Assembly: GCF_932274485.2 (NCBI RefSeq)
Contig: NC_065885.2
Location: 34,981,062 to 35,045,061, forward strand
Length of the DNA: 64,000 nucleotides
Direction of reading: 5' to 3'
Source: Patella vulgata
Taxonomy: Eukaryota; Mollusca; Gastropoda; Patellidae
Shown here: positions 12,470-54,659 of the stretch, piece after piece
How positions within the stretch are numbered: the stretch's first letter is position 1
How the letters are laid out: every line of letters starts with the position of its first letter
Position numbers and translations under genes: made by a program
Notes under the pieces: model-generated
Seen by the model: only the letters and a program-made list of their open reading frames with translations
Told to the model about the DNA's origin: nothing
Database searches by the model: none

Positions 12470-15400
12470 CAAAGGCAAACATGCTTTTTTTTTCAATTCA
12501 CAAAAGAATTTTTGGAAGCTGGAGCGAAGTTAAAGTGGGTGCTGCCACAATGAAAGCATATTGGATGCATGTTTCAAGTGATAAATTTGTATATTTAGAC
12601 AAACAATAAGGGTAGGATATCTCTACTTTCTGATGAAAATAATATACAATAATAACACTATTATGTATACTTATTTACTTACTAGGATACAATAACATAT
12701 ATATATATAGTACTGTGGTATAACATGTTGTTATCAGTGGTCAGTTACAACAATATTTATCATTGTATAATTTACTATAAGAACAGGCTTGCCTTCATAT
12801 TAAGATACTTTTAGAAATTTTCAAGGAAACAGGCCAGGAATAACTTGTCAAAATCAGTCGTAATTTAATTTGAACATCATAGCCACTCCAGTGAAATAAT
12901 TTGGTTATTTATTTTGTAACTCATTAAGAAGCATTGCACACAGCACCTTAATGATATCTTTAAGGCAATTATCATCCATTAAGCCCCTTTCCCCTTGAGA
13001 TAAAGACCAAACTGTCACTTTACTCCCAAGGTTGAAACTGTCTTTTGACTGATAATGGGATGGTAAAGTGCATTTTGTTGTTAATTTATGACTGATTACT
13101 TACAAAATTTAACCACAAACTTATTATAAATGACCCTTCTAATTGCAAAGTACATGTATTATCTGATATTCTTGACGAAAACATCTGGAAATTACTTGTA
13201 TTTATATCCAAAACAGTTGTATGAAATCACTAGGGTTTTTTCTGTAAACATTGTTGATGTTTCTTGATTTTTCTTCACTAATCATTTAAAATCTTGTCAT
13301 GCAAAACCTGTCTTGAACATCCCTATATCTATGTATGATACAAGTTAAAAAAAACATCGGCTTACTAAGATTAATATTAGGGCAATGACTTCAGATCAAA
13401 GCTTAAAACATATCTGTTTAGACTGTATTTCAATATATACATGTAGGCTTTATTGTAATGATTCAAGCAGGCTCTGGGATGGATTGGGGCATTATACATA
13501 CCTACCTTATCATTATTATCTTATTTCTATATTCACCTCCAGAATTAATACATGTATGCTCTACAAGTACTGGCTGATGTCAAGAAATTTACTTTAAAGT
13601 CTTTATTTCTGTTCATGTATACTAGGGCAATTCACTAAATATGCTGATAATAATAATAGGTTCACTCATTTTTTACCTCTACATGCTAAAATACCATCTT
13701 GAAAGACAATCAACGATGTATATTTCATATGCAAATCTGTGGAAGGCAATATGTTTTCAATGGAAAATAACTGCATGCAAATATAGCTGAGTTGGCATTG
13801 TTCCACTTCCAAGATAGGTACAGTACTATATATAAACCTACAGAAACCGGTACTAGTACACACTATGTATACAGGTTTGTTAATGGCAGTCTAACGTCAA
13901 ACTTGGAGAGCACTTCCATGTTCATTTAATATAATAAACTGATGCCTGATGCTGAGCTACATGATCTTGTATATAATGTCAATAAACTTTGAAAATAGAA
14001 AACATCAGAATCTTAGAATTGTGGATTTCCTGCAAGTAGAGGTCACCAAAGAAAAGGTATCCAGAGTGATTTTATAATTAATAATGCATTAATAGGTATG
14101 GTACGCATGTGTCATTCTCACATATGCAATTCTTACAAAAAGATTCCAATTCTTGAAAAAAGAGTTTTTGCCTTCCATCCATGAGCCACATAACATTTGC
14201 ACCAAATTTTTGGTCATTTTCCAAGTTTGTTCTCTTGTAAACTGGTACTATCAGAATAGTGGGTATGTTGAACGTTGAACCCAATGTAAATTATAGCTGA
14301 GTACCATACGTGTATGAGGTCAAAATCTTCCCCAAAATTTTTTAGTTGTATGATGTAATGAACGGTTCTAAAAAAAAACCCCAACATATCAGCGGGTAGA
14401 TGGACTATGTATATCCTCCCTGGTACATGATACTCACTAATTCTACTAGATATTAGAATGAGTTTGGATTGAGAAGGATATGAAAACTAGCCTAAATGGA
14501 GCTACCTATGAAAAAATCAATTTCATCAATCAAATTTTCTTGTGCTATCAATCACACTGATTGATCACGATGAAATAAAGAAGAAACACAACAGACTACT
14601 TTATCAATAAGATATCTATTCATGAATAAGAAATGAAATCAAGCATAAAAATTCAAATAACAGTACAATATTGATTCTGTCATAAGACCTTATTATTAAA
14701 CAATACTATCATCCATAGATCAATTTCTCTTTAATCATAACACTCATTGATTAATGACTGGTATTCTGATTAATTAACTAATCAACCATAACAATTACTA
14801 GCCTTAGTCACAAATTCAAGAATTCAGTTATCTTCATTTGAAAGAAGTGCCTTGTCATTGACATTTGAGGATAAAAAATTAAATCTAACTGGCTTACTAA
14901 ACAAATTGTTAGACAATATCGCCCTCGGTGGTATAGAATATATCAATGGGATCTAGACTGAATTTTAGTGTAAAGCAAAATTAAATGCACTTGAAAGCAT
15001 GTATTGACAACATATTAATTTTAAAAAAACAAACAATTTATCTGACAGCAAATCACTCAAGGTATTAAATAACTTGGCAATTTGACATAAGTTACTTAAT
15101 TTGTTGGGATAAAGACAAATTCGGTTTTCACCTGATCTGATTTTCAATTTCATAAGGGAAATGCTCTGTCAACCCCTACAAATGGAACAGTTGCAGTTGG
15201 TGAATGATTTCTTTATTAGATCACTACAGAGATAACTGAATTAAATACACATTCCCCTTCTTTTATGTCACTGGTCTAGTTTGTTTCTAACCCATTTTTA
15301 TTTGTTTGGAGTATTGTCTGAATAAGTGCTTAAATGAACTGTGACAATAATGACGTCAGGACTATATAGGTTTTTGTCTTAAACGGGAAAAATGTCAAAT

Positions 15401-16454
15401 ACCTCATGCAATGAAGTCCAAGCAAAATATTGAATCTTTAAACCACATGACATTGTGTGAAATAGCTTTATTTAACATCCGCTTCCATCGAAGTGATATC
15501 GCCGACACGCCTTAAACCCGCAGTGTGTGGACTGTTTTATCTCCTATTTCGACCTCTTCAACATGTGGTCACCTATTAAAGGGACCCAATGCAGCCGAGC
15601 TGTAGTACACTGAACGGGGTGTTGAGCAGTATAAAATTCGGTGAGCAGTCATGGATATCCATCAATACACACTATCTTTAATCAGTTTTCCACACCAAAG
15701 ACTTGCCGCCTCGTTTGGCACCTACCTTTATTTGAGTGTTTATTGATGAAAATGATAGGACAACAAGCTATTGCGTTAACTCGATTTACAATTCTTTAAT
15801 TCTAAAGTATCGTAATTATGCAACGTTCATGCACATTGACACCTATTAAAAGAAGTAGCCTAACATTAAATTCGCGTGCTAAAGGTTGTGCGTGCGTGTG
15901 GATACAATGTTTCTCGAACTATTCACTTATAGTTATAACTCTGTAAAGTGTGCTGGTTACGTGAAGTACTGTTAACGACTGCAACAGATCAATGTCCCGT
16001 TATCGGACCGTGCCTCATCACAAGACAGACCAATTTCACTACTTTATGTTTCCGTATTCACCCAATTACGTGTTATTATGACGATGACAGGTGTCGCATG
16101 TGAGACTGGGTATGCTAACTCTTTTCGAAACACTTGATTATGCTGATCCTACTTTTCCATGAAAAGGCCAGTTACTTTTTTGGTCAGTTGTAATGGTGAC
16201 ATCCACGTACTATATTACACTATTTTGTTCTTAGAGTATTTACGGACTTTGTGTTTGACTGCTCGTTCGGATCGACGATACTATATTTTAATCATAATAT
16301 TGCAGAAATGACGTTATACCCGAAGAGATAATGCATGATCAACTTATCGGTTATTGAACAATCATTTTATAGACCGCGTATATTCCAAGAATGGATACAT
16401 ACATTGATGAAAGAAAAAGAAAATATGTTTTCTCAAAATAAAAAAATGGCTTAC
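12470..16454. other. Non-coding, likely ADAMTS intron 2
   Basis: No further exon was identified between this region and the prodomain exon. A TA microsatellite lies near 12690-12710, and a short conserved motif at 15461-15511. Open frames here are AT-rich and unsupported. Confidence 0.45.
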
Positions 16455-16792
16455 CATTGCACCGCAAAGACTTAAAGTGGCCACTGAATTAATCTCATTC
16501 TCCACAGTTCCCGAATAAAAACATTGAAATTCTCCTTTATTATATTCCTCTAATAACGTTGTATTCTCGCCTTGGCGTTCTATCAAAAAACTCGGTCCAA
16601 GAAAATCCCTAGAAAGCGATAGATTTAAGGTAAAATTTCTTCTTAATCCACTGAAAATCAACTTCTCATTAGGATTAAGCGTTCGCTTAAGCTTATCGCT
16701 AACACTTCGCTTCCATATATGCCTGAAAGCTGGCGATTCCACAAAATCCGACACTCGTTGAGGGTAAAACACATCAAAATATTCCACTGAAT
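16455..16792 (-). CDS. ADAMTS-type metalloprotease, exon 2 (prodomain)
   Basis: This exon encodes 112 codons of a reprolysin (M12B) propeptide. Visible hallmarks, in order: SVEYFDVFYPQRVSD near the start; FSGLRRNFTLNLSLSRDF with a GPSFLIERQG stretch, the 'L.L..N..F..P.F..E' core of ADAM/ADAMTS prodomains; then CFYSGTVENE and SVATLSLCGAM, the paired-cysteine end of the domain. The acceptor is TTTTCTATTTCAG (exon begins at 16792, phase 1) and the donor is ATG|GTAAGC (exon ends at 16455, phase 0). The phase matches the upstream exon exactly. The prodomain keeps the secreted zinc protease latent in the secretory pathway. The family is clear. The subfamily is not, because the catalytic, TSP1 and spacer exons are outside what I can see. 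Confidence 0.82.
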
Positions 16793-16953
16793 CTGAAATA
16801 GAAAATTTATGTAAGATTTTGCAGATGTGCAAAAAAGATAAAAGTTGCTGGAAAGCAAAAATGACAGGTATAAACTGTCTTGAAAGAACAATTCTCCCGT
16901 TTTTCTTTTATCCTTATAGTAGTCTGTAGTAAAAGTTTATTAAGTTCCGTTAC

Positions 16954-17050
16954 CTGTTTCCTTATTATCCCTTGTTGATAGGCTTAGTATACGGGATGGT
17001 GACATAAAAAGAATGCACCATATCCCTACTATGGCCCAGCACAGAGGCAT
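16954..17050 (-). CDS. ADAMTS-type metalloprotease, exon 1 (signal peptide)
   Basis: From the ATG at 17050 the product starts MPLCWAIVGIWCILFMSPSR, a good secretory signal peptide, and runs to a donor ACAG|GTAACGG at 16954 in phase 1. This joins the next exon as G|AT (Asp) without loss of frame. The frame stays open upstream to an ATG at 17206, which would add 52 residues. I prefer the inner start because it puts the hydrophobic segment at the N-terminus, and because the upstream stretch contains a CCAAT-type GATTGG and may be promoter or 5'UTR. The gene points away from the BRPF gene. Confidence 0.7.
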
Positions 17051-17290
17051 GGTCAAGTTGTTACAAAGCACTTCATTCAACCCGTTCCTTACACTCGAGT
17101 CTACTAAGAACAGAACATTTCCAAAAAGCGTTTCCAAATAATTCCCAAAAAGCTCCACCCAGTATATTTTGAGCCAATCAAAATAGGACATTCGTCCGTC
17201 AGTCATTGTGATTGACAGAGCTGTAAACGCTAAATAAAGCTAGTACTAGTAGTAGTATAGTAACTAAACTACATCTTAATTCTTGTATAG
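17051..17290 (-). promoter_or_regulatory. Probable 5'UTR/promoter of the ADAMTS-type gene
   Basis: Read on the minus strand, this holds a GATTGG (CCAAT-like) word at about 17172-17178, a TATAC word shortly after it, and a pyrimidine-rich TTTACAG at about 17225 that could be an acceptor for an upstream non-coding exon. The start site cannot be fixed. Confidence 0.3.
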
Positions 17291-17555
17291 ATAATGATCA
17301 GGATTTCATCGTATCACCCACTGTAATATACTGGAACATGTTTGTAAAATGCTAAAACAAAAATACATACATACTAAGAATGATGTTTGCATTGAACTGG
17401 TCTTATTCATTGGCCTAAATATCTTATAATCTTTGCATAAAATTATTAAGATACGGTACTAGTTTTAAAATTTAGCATATCTGGAGTGGGATTGTTTTTA
17501 CAAACTGTTCATTTTCCAGATTACAGTTAATACGTATAATTATCCGTGAAATGGA

Positions 17556-17880
17556 AATGAAATGAAATGAAATGGGGTTTTAACGTCCTACTGTTTTGCT
17601 CCGAACTGGGCTAATGAAGATGGGCATACGCCATACGTGCTATGATGAGGGAAATTTTGCCTGGACAGCGGCACTACGGCCCATAACTCTTATATCGAAT
17701 TCCAACTGTCAAGGGATCTTTTACGTGCACGCCAATGTGTAGGCCTACACGGAACCTCGGTTTTTCATCTCATCCGAATGACTAGACAGCTGTCCTTGTC
17801 AGGCCAGGCTCCGTCCTGCATCAGTGACCACGCCGGAAAATCTGGATGAACTTTCTCGCCCAATGCAGGGATCGAACAAC
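17556..17880 (-). mobile_element. SINE family 2, copy A, with 12-bp target duplication
   Basis: The element is flanked by CCGTGAAATGGA at 17544-17555 and again at 17881-17892, a perfect 12-bp target-site duplication. On the minus strand it begins inside the tRNA-like head (B-box side, GTTCGATCCCTGCATTGG), passes through a body with CCAGATTTTCCGGCG, and ends in GGACGTTAAAACCCCATTTC followed by ATTTC repeats. It is therefore 5'-truncated, as expected of target-primed reverse transcription. It lies between the two divergent host genes. Confidence 0.85.
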
Positions 17881-18399
17881 CCGTGAAATGGAGACTCAGT
17901 CAAATATGTGCTATTGGGTCATTGAAATGAAAGGAGTTAAGGACATTTATATTTACCAATGCCTTGGGTATCCGCATTTATTTAAACCCAACATATTCAC
18001 ATTTTTTATATTTATTTCATTTCTTATATAAATTGTTATTTCCTATTATATTTACTTCTATATTCGTTGCTTATTTTTGTTTTGCTTCTTTCACGTTCAT
18101 TACTCTGTTATTTTTTTATTGCGACAAATTGTTTTCCTCTCGAGTTGCGATAACTTTTCTTTCTAAATTCTTGCAATTTGCGTCTCTATTATTAAATAAT
18201 ATTAATAGTATAGGGAGGGGAGGAGGTCAAACTACAAAGATATTTGTAAAATAAAACAATGTAAACCACATTGGACATTGCGAGATCATGTAGATAGCAA
18301 CAGTGAAAGAAATCCGGTTAAAGCTAACACGTTTTATGTGAAATCATGTCTTAATTTCAGTGATCAATAGATCGACTACGATGCCGATTGTCGAATAGC

Positions 18400-18960
18400 T
18401 AGAACTATCTTGGCAGGTGCTTTGTTTTGCTCGCGCGGGCTAAACCGGATGCCGCAGACCACTTGCCCATGCGCAATCGCTGTTGAAGAAACCGACGCAT
18501 CTCCGATTTGTATTATGTTTTGAAAATACATTTTAAGATATTTTAAATTGTGTATTCATAAAACTGGATGGTATGCTTACGTTTGGATTATTCAAGATTC
18601 GAAATATCACAACTTGTATAAATATATAGGTAAGAATATGTGGGGGTAATCAAAACATATCTTCGGAGTGAAGCTGCGGCTTTGTTTGTGAGGAATGATT
18701 TGAAATAACCGTTCAAAACAACAACCCATTTGACGTTAATGTAAGCTACACTAGCACAGAACCTACACCGATAGCCAAATAATATTGTTTTCTATCGTTT
18801 CTTTGGACATCAGTGGATGTGCCTGTTTCAGAGGTTTTGTAAAATTTCTGGAAAGAGGAAATTAACTCAATCCCGCTCCGCCATCTTGCATTTTTCATCA
18901 CCCGAAATCGACTTCCTGTTCATCATAGCGGTATTTTTGTTGATTATTTCTGAAATTTTC
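18400..18960 (+). promoter_or_regulatory. Candidate promoter and non-coding exon 1 of the BRPF gene
   Basis: This is a local GC/CpG-richer stretch in AT-rich DNA. It holds CCATGCGCAATC (NRF1-like) near 18467-18478, ACCGGATG (ETS-like) near 18444, and CCGCCATCTTGC (a near-perfect YY1 site) near 18878-18889. YY1 sites of this kind often mark the start of housekeeping genes. The first coding exon of the BRPF gene begins with a splice acceptor only 8 bp before its ATG, so a non-coding exon must lie upstream. The exact start site and donor are inference. Confidence 0.4.
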
Positions 18961-20001
18961 AATTTGTATCTTAGCACAACGACACCCCCCATTGTACCAA
19001 CCTTTTAAATTGTATTTAAATTATGAGGTGCTTTTATTTTTTACTGAACAATTCGGTTTATTGACTGCAAAAACGACATGTAGTCACATGTATTAATATT
19101 ATTGCCATTGGACCATTGGTGTGTTGTAGTCATGCCTGGCTTGACCTTTGACCTATTTATAAATAAGCCTGTGTTTTTGCTTTTTTCTGTGAGTGATATC
19201 ACACGGATGGAAGCGGATGTTAAATTCACACAAACACGCCTATTTAGGCCTATAATTAGGCTCTATTTTATAGCTAGAATTTTTTTTTTACTAAACTCAT
19301 AATGTTCATTTAATACCATAATATGTTAATACCACTAATACCAGTATTTGTTTGGGAAGCTTAATGTTTGAAGCCATTGAAGGACGTCAGTCATTATCAC
19401 ATCACAGAAGAACTATAGAACTGGTTAAAAAACAGGCTCCAAATATAGTTTTAACACAGAAATCATTGCTACGATAGATGCGTATGACTTATGAAGTGAC
19501 CAACGCAAAAGAAAAACACAAATTATCCTTCTATATAACTGACAGAAGTGACGAGTGATAAGAGATACACAGGCAAATTTCTGCTCACTAATAATTCCTT
19601 TGAACTTTGAAGACCAAAAATTGTTATTTATATCGTATGTGAGACTGTGAGATAATAGATAATTCAAAAAAGTAAAATATTGAATGTCACTAGATAAGGC
19701 AGTTTCCCTTGTGACAGAACCACACATGCAAGGTTTCTGCTGCATGTATGAGTGGCCCGGGTACGGTAATTTAAATTAGGCCTACCTAGTACCTGGCCTA
19801 CATGTAACTTACTTACCAGGTATTGAAATTTTAAAGTTTGCAATTCTTGCTCTAATTCTAATTAAGTGTGAACTGTAAATTTTATTTTGTTAGACTATCG
19901 TAAGAAAAGATGAAACATGTCAAATACATACAGCACCTAGGCTAGTGGACTGTTCCATCTTGATTCTATAGCAATGTAGTCCTAGCCCCTAGGATTCATA
20001 G

Positions 20002-20418
20002 ATGGTAAATATTTAGAATGGGCATTGTTTTTTCCCATACCAGTAGCAAGAAAACAGGGGGTGACAGTCAATCATTCTCCTGGACTTATAGATTTCATCT
20101 TGGTTTTTTGTTTGGTATGAGAGGGCTAATTATATTTAGGATACTGTGGGCTCATCCTCACATGTAGCCTATTTTCTACAAGTATTGCATGTGCCAACAA
20201 AGTATATTTATGGTAAATATTTAAAATGGGTGTTGTTTTTTCCCATACACCTGTAGCAAGAAAACAGGGGGTGACAGTCAATCATTCTCCTGGCCTTATA
20301 GATCTCATCTTGGTTTTTTGTTTGGTATGAGAGGGCTAATTATATTTAGGATACTCTGGGCTCATCCTCATGTAGCCTATTTTCTACAAGTAATATTGGA
20401 TGTGCCAACAAAGTAAAT
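20002..20418. repeat. Direct duplication, two ~208-bp copies
   Basis: The segment from ATGGTAAATATTTA to GTGCCAACAAAGTA occurs at about 20002-20206 and again from 20210 with a few substitutions and small indels. It includes GAAAACAGGGGGTGACAGTC. No coding potential. Confidence 0.85.
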
Positions 20419-20640
20419 GCCTTAGACAATTAGACAGTAGGAGGGGTGATGATTTTCACTTTCAAAAGATGGCAAATTCCGTTTTAAGTATTTTGAATTC
20501 CATTATTTTCCGTTTCAATTATCACAATATTAAATTCAACTATAAGCTTACAGAGTAATTGTAGGGATAAATGGAAGACAGGTTTTCGTTTCGAAAGTAG
20601 CTGTAATGTAAAACGATGCGATATCGTTCAATATTTTCGA

Positions 20641-20692
20641 TTTTTATACGTCCACATTCATAATGTGAACGTATTATGCCGTCGCCCCTGTC

Positions 20693-20727
<35 letters not shown>

Positions 20728-22631
20728 GTGTGTGTGTGTCTGTGGTTCGCCTACAGGGCGCAATTCTTCATGGATTTTCTTCAAACTTGGTATACTTATT
20801 CCTTATACCCCAAGGAAGATCCCTATTGTTTTTGGTGCATGCCCGACCCCCCGGGGCAGAGCCACGCCCATTTCTAGTATTTGTTTGTTTGTCGTCTACA
20901 GGCCACATTTCTTAACTAATAATCTTGAAACTTTGCATACACATTCTTTGTACCCTAAGGAACATCCCTATCGTTTGGGGTGCATGCCCAACCCCCAGGG
21001 GCAGAGCCACGCCCATTTTCTTTTCGTGTGTCTTTGTGTCGCCTACAGGGCGCAATTCTTACTGGATTTTCTTCAAACTTGGTATACTTATTCCTTATAC
21101 CCCAAGGAAGATCCCTATTGTTTTTGGTGCATGCCCGACCCCCAGGGGCAGAGCCACGCCCATTTCTAGTATTTGTTTGTTTGTCGTCTACAGGCCACAT
21201 TTCTTAACTTATAATCTTGCATACACATTCTTTGTACCCTAAGGAACATCCCTATCGTTTGGGGTACATGCCCAACCCCCAGGGGCAGAGCCACGCCCAT
21301 TTCCCATTTTCTTTTCGTGTGTCTTTGTGTCGCCTACAGGGCGCAATTCTTACTGGATTTTCTTCAAACTTGGTATACTTATTCCTTATACCCCAAGGAA
21401 GATCCCTATTGTTTTTGGTGCATGCCCGACCCCCAGGGGCAGAGCCACGCCCATTCCTTATATTTATTTATTTGTTTGTCATCTACAGACCGCATTTCTT
21501 AACGTATCAACTTTACATATTTATTCCTTATACCCTAAGGATGATCCCTATTGTTTTTAGTGCATGCTCGCCTCCCCGGGGCAGAGCCACGCCCATTTTT
21601 GTATTTGTTTGTTTGTCGTCTACAGGCCGCATTTCTTAACGTATCATCTTGAAACTTTGCATACTTATTCTTTGTACCCTCAGGAACATCCCTATCGTTT
21701 TGGGTGCATGCCCACCCCCCAGGGGCAAAGCCACGCCCATTTTCTTTTTCTATGTGTGTGTGTCGCCTACAGACCACAATTCTTAATCAATTGTCTTGAA
21801 ATTTTTTCATATGAATTGCTTATACCCTAACGATGACCCCTATTGTTTTTTTACCCCCAGGGGCAGAGCCACGCCCATTTTCTTTTCTTTTTATGTCTGT
21901 GTGTCACCTACAGGCCACAATTCTTAATCAATCGTCTTGAAAATTTTTCATATGAATTGCTTATACCCTAAGTATGATCCCTATTGTTTTTGGTGCATGC
22001 CCGACCACCAGGGGTAGAGCCACGCCCATCCCTTATATTTATTTATTTGTTTGTCATCTACAGATCGCATTTCTTATCGTATCACCTTGAAACTTAGCAT
22101 ACATATTCCTTCTATCCTAAGGAACATCCCTATTAGTTGTGGTGAATACCCAACCCCCAGGGGCAGAGCTACGCCCATTTTCTTTTTTTATGTCTGTGTG
22201 TCACTTGCAGACCGCATTTCTTAATCGATCATCTTGAAATTTTTTTTAGACTTATTCCTTATAGCCTAAGGCTACGTTTTTACACTTATTCCTTAATCCT
22301 AAGGCTGGCCTCTATTATTATTTTTGGTGCATGCTCAACCCCTTGGGACAGAGTCACGCCTAATGTTTGTGTGTCTTGTGTTTTGCCTACAGGCCGCAAT
22401 TCTTAACCGATCCTTTTGAAATGGGGATACCTATTCTAAACGTCATGCTTTTAGAATAAAGACATCGATTGTTTTAAAATAAAAATTGTGTTCTGTTAAT
22501 GTGAACGAAACGTTAAACTGATAGCAGTCCTACAACCCAGTTTTATTTCACAGACCCTCAATGCAAACTGGACCATATCAAACAAAACAGGAATGTGGAC
22601 GTATATTGCTGCGTTAGCGATGCTCTTGTTT
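20641..22631 (+). mobile_element. Pearl-like (Helentron-associated type) element, large
   Basis: It opens with TTTTTATACGTCCACATT, which pairs with AATGTGAACGTA a few bases on as a short palindrome. GTCGCCCCTGTCTG and a TG/TATG microsatellite (20690-20740) follow. The core is a minisatellite of ~146-bp monomers organised as ~291-bp dimers (CTACAGGGCGCAATTCTT at 20751, 21043 and 21334), decaying towards 22400. The end carries GAATGTGGACGTATATTGCT and TTAGCGATGCTCTTG. This plan (palindromic start, microsatellite, tandem core, conserved tail) fits the non-autonomous 'pearl' elements described from bivalves and linked to Helentrons. No Rep/helicase is present. Open frames of up to 157 codons inside are repeat artefacts. 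Confidence 0.7.
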
Positions 22632-22725
22632 ATGAATAAAAGGATGAAATACTTGGATAAATGCAAAATTGTTTTGAATTTTTGTTAACAGCTTTTCCGT
22701 ATTTTTCCCTGAAACAGGCCTGGAA

Positions 22726-22937
22726 ATAACAGTTTTAGATGTACCTGACAAATTGTCAGGCACTAATGAAATACAATGTAGTTCCTGACACCCCTGCTGA
22801 CATTTTCAATTTAGTGCTGGACGTATTAAATTTATCAATAAAAAAGACAAATCAGTGCCGGACAAAATGACAGTCACCAGAGGTTTTGTACCTGACAAAG
22901 CCTGAATCTGTGCCGGACATTGTCTGTGACAAGTGCC
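22726..22937 (+). repeat. Dispersed repeat R2, copy 1
   Basis: Pairs with 29095-29265. Shared landmarks are GTACCTGACAAA.TGTCAG.CACTAATGAA, GTGCCGGACA.AATG.CAG.CACCAGAG and CCTGACAAAGCCTGAAT.TGTG. The opening CCTGACAAATTGTCAGG is a near-perfect palindrome. Family unknown. Confidence 0.7.
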
Positions 22938-23301
22938 CTATTTCCAGGCTTCCTGTGAAAGATTTCATATTCTGTTTTGAGTGCCGAATTCCGCGATTTA
23001 GCAGAAAATCATCACCCGTATTAGAGGTGTCACATGATGAAACATGTGACAGCTTGTATTTTGTGTGATCGCTAAAATTGTCATGTCACTTAAATTGTGG
23101 CAATATTTGTCGCTAAACTCGTCACTTAAGTTGTCAGGTAGTGTGCACCAGGCTTAACTATTGTGCCATGCAAAGGGGTCATGAGATGACTGTATCTTTT
23201 ACATTTTTTTGGAACTATTTCATAATTATCTGGCAAGAATTTAGGAACCCTCTTCAAACACTTATGCATTTCACTGGTTAAAAAAGTGCCCAGCCTGTTC
23301 T

Positions 23302-23490
23302 GTTTCAATCCCACAAGTATACGTGACAAGGGAATAGGGTCAGTTGTCTAAAAAAAAAAAGTGGGTATCAATTATCTGGAATGTCAGCTTTTCTTCCACC
23401 ATAAAGACCTACTATATGCATGATGAAATTATGTAAGTCCCAGAATAACCTATTTTGTGTTGAGTGGATGTAAAACCCGATTTGTCTATC
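23302..23490 (+). mobile_element. SINE family 1, old diverged copy
   Basis: Starts in the B-box region (GTTTCAATCCCAC), keeps TACGTGACAAGGGAATAGGG and a damaged central part, and ends with TTGTGTTGAGTGGATGTAAA and a decayed tail. It lacks the A box. It lies just upstream of the first coding BRPF exon. Confidence 0.65.
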
Positions 23491-23721
23491 TATATGTGTC
23501 ATTCATAGACTTGAAGTTGAAGCTCAACCAAGCTGACAACAGTTTTAATAATTTGATAGGCAGTACAACTGTGTGAAATGTCAAGTCAGGTCAAGTTCTT
23601 TACTGGTCAGTGAAGATTGTTCAAGAGATTTGCTTTTCATCTTTATACACACAGTCTTCTATTTCATGTTTAAATGTGAGCTTCCTTAAACAAAATCTAC
23701 CTATATATTTCAGAAATCTCA

Positions 23722-53740
<30,019 letters not shown>

Positions 53741-54450
53741 TTTGTTATGAACTTGTAAAAAAATGTTTTCAAACTATTGTACAGTGACCCCCTTTTCATA
53801 ATTTATACATCCACATCCAGAGATAATTTTGTAGCATTTTGATAAATATTTTGTTTGGTCATAATTATTTGCTGATTTTATTTTCCACCTGTGTATATAC
53901 TTGTGTAAGTAATGGTATAGATAGAATGTAATTATTATATGTATGAACTTATCATTTTAACTTTTATTTCCTGCTTGAACCAAATTATTTTGAGTACCGT
54001 AGTAGATGCCCTGAATTAACTATTAAAGTACCGGTATATCTTTATGTAGAGTTATCAGTACTATATAATAATTTGACTTATACTTATAAACTGTATTATT
54101 GATTCATTTGTAGATAATTGCATGACTTAGTTTCCAGACATAATCACATACTTGTTTATGACTTTTTATTCATAAACACACCTACTTTTGGTAGTCCTCA
54201 TGATTTCATCCAACCAACAGAAATCTCCAATGGGCACATTTCATTTGATTGTCAATACAGTTTTGTCATAGTGTGCTATTGTTCATTTGTTATTAAGGTA
54301 TGTGTCCATGAAATTGACAGTGTAGATTTAAATATTATGAAAAGACCTGGTTTGTTTGTATATAAAACCATTGTTATATGTTGATCATCCTGTATGAAGC
54401 TAGATCTTGTTTACATTTATTTAAAAATAAACAATGAGGAAAGAAAAGTG
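53741..54450 (+). promoter_or_regulatory. BRPF 3'UTR and polyadenylation signals
   Basis: AT-rich sequence after the stop. Candidate signals are ATTAAA at 54022-54027 and AATAAA at 54426-54431. Which one is used cannot be told from sequence. Confidence 0.5.
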
Positions 54451-54659
54451 GTCTTTTGATATGTATTATCATGCTGTTGCTGGTGTCCTGTCCGTTCTTC
54501 AGGAAACACATCTATCATCTGTTCATGTTAATGTGTCAGGCCCCGCTTACCAAAGTCAAACTCCCCCAAAACTTTTGGTCCTTAACACATGGTTTAAGTT
54601 TAATCTCCTGAATTGGACAAAATTGAACTCTTCCAAGAACTACTGATACTCGTTTTAAT

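Noticed and set aside
14078-14284. 68-codon minus-strand frame as an ADAMTS exon
   Set aside because: No metalloprotease, disintegrin or TSP1 wording and no convincing splice borders in the right phase.
20665-21830. Several overlapping plus- and minus-strand frames of 60-157 codons
   Set aside because: All lie in the minisatellite core of the element at 20641-22631 and repeat the same peptides in three frames.
54118-54384. 88-codon plus-strand frame after BRPF
   Set aside because: Within the presumed 3'UTR, AT-rich, no homology recognised.
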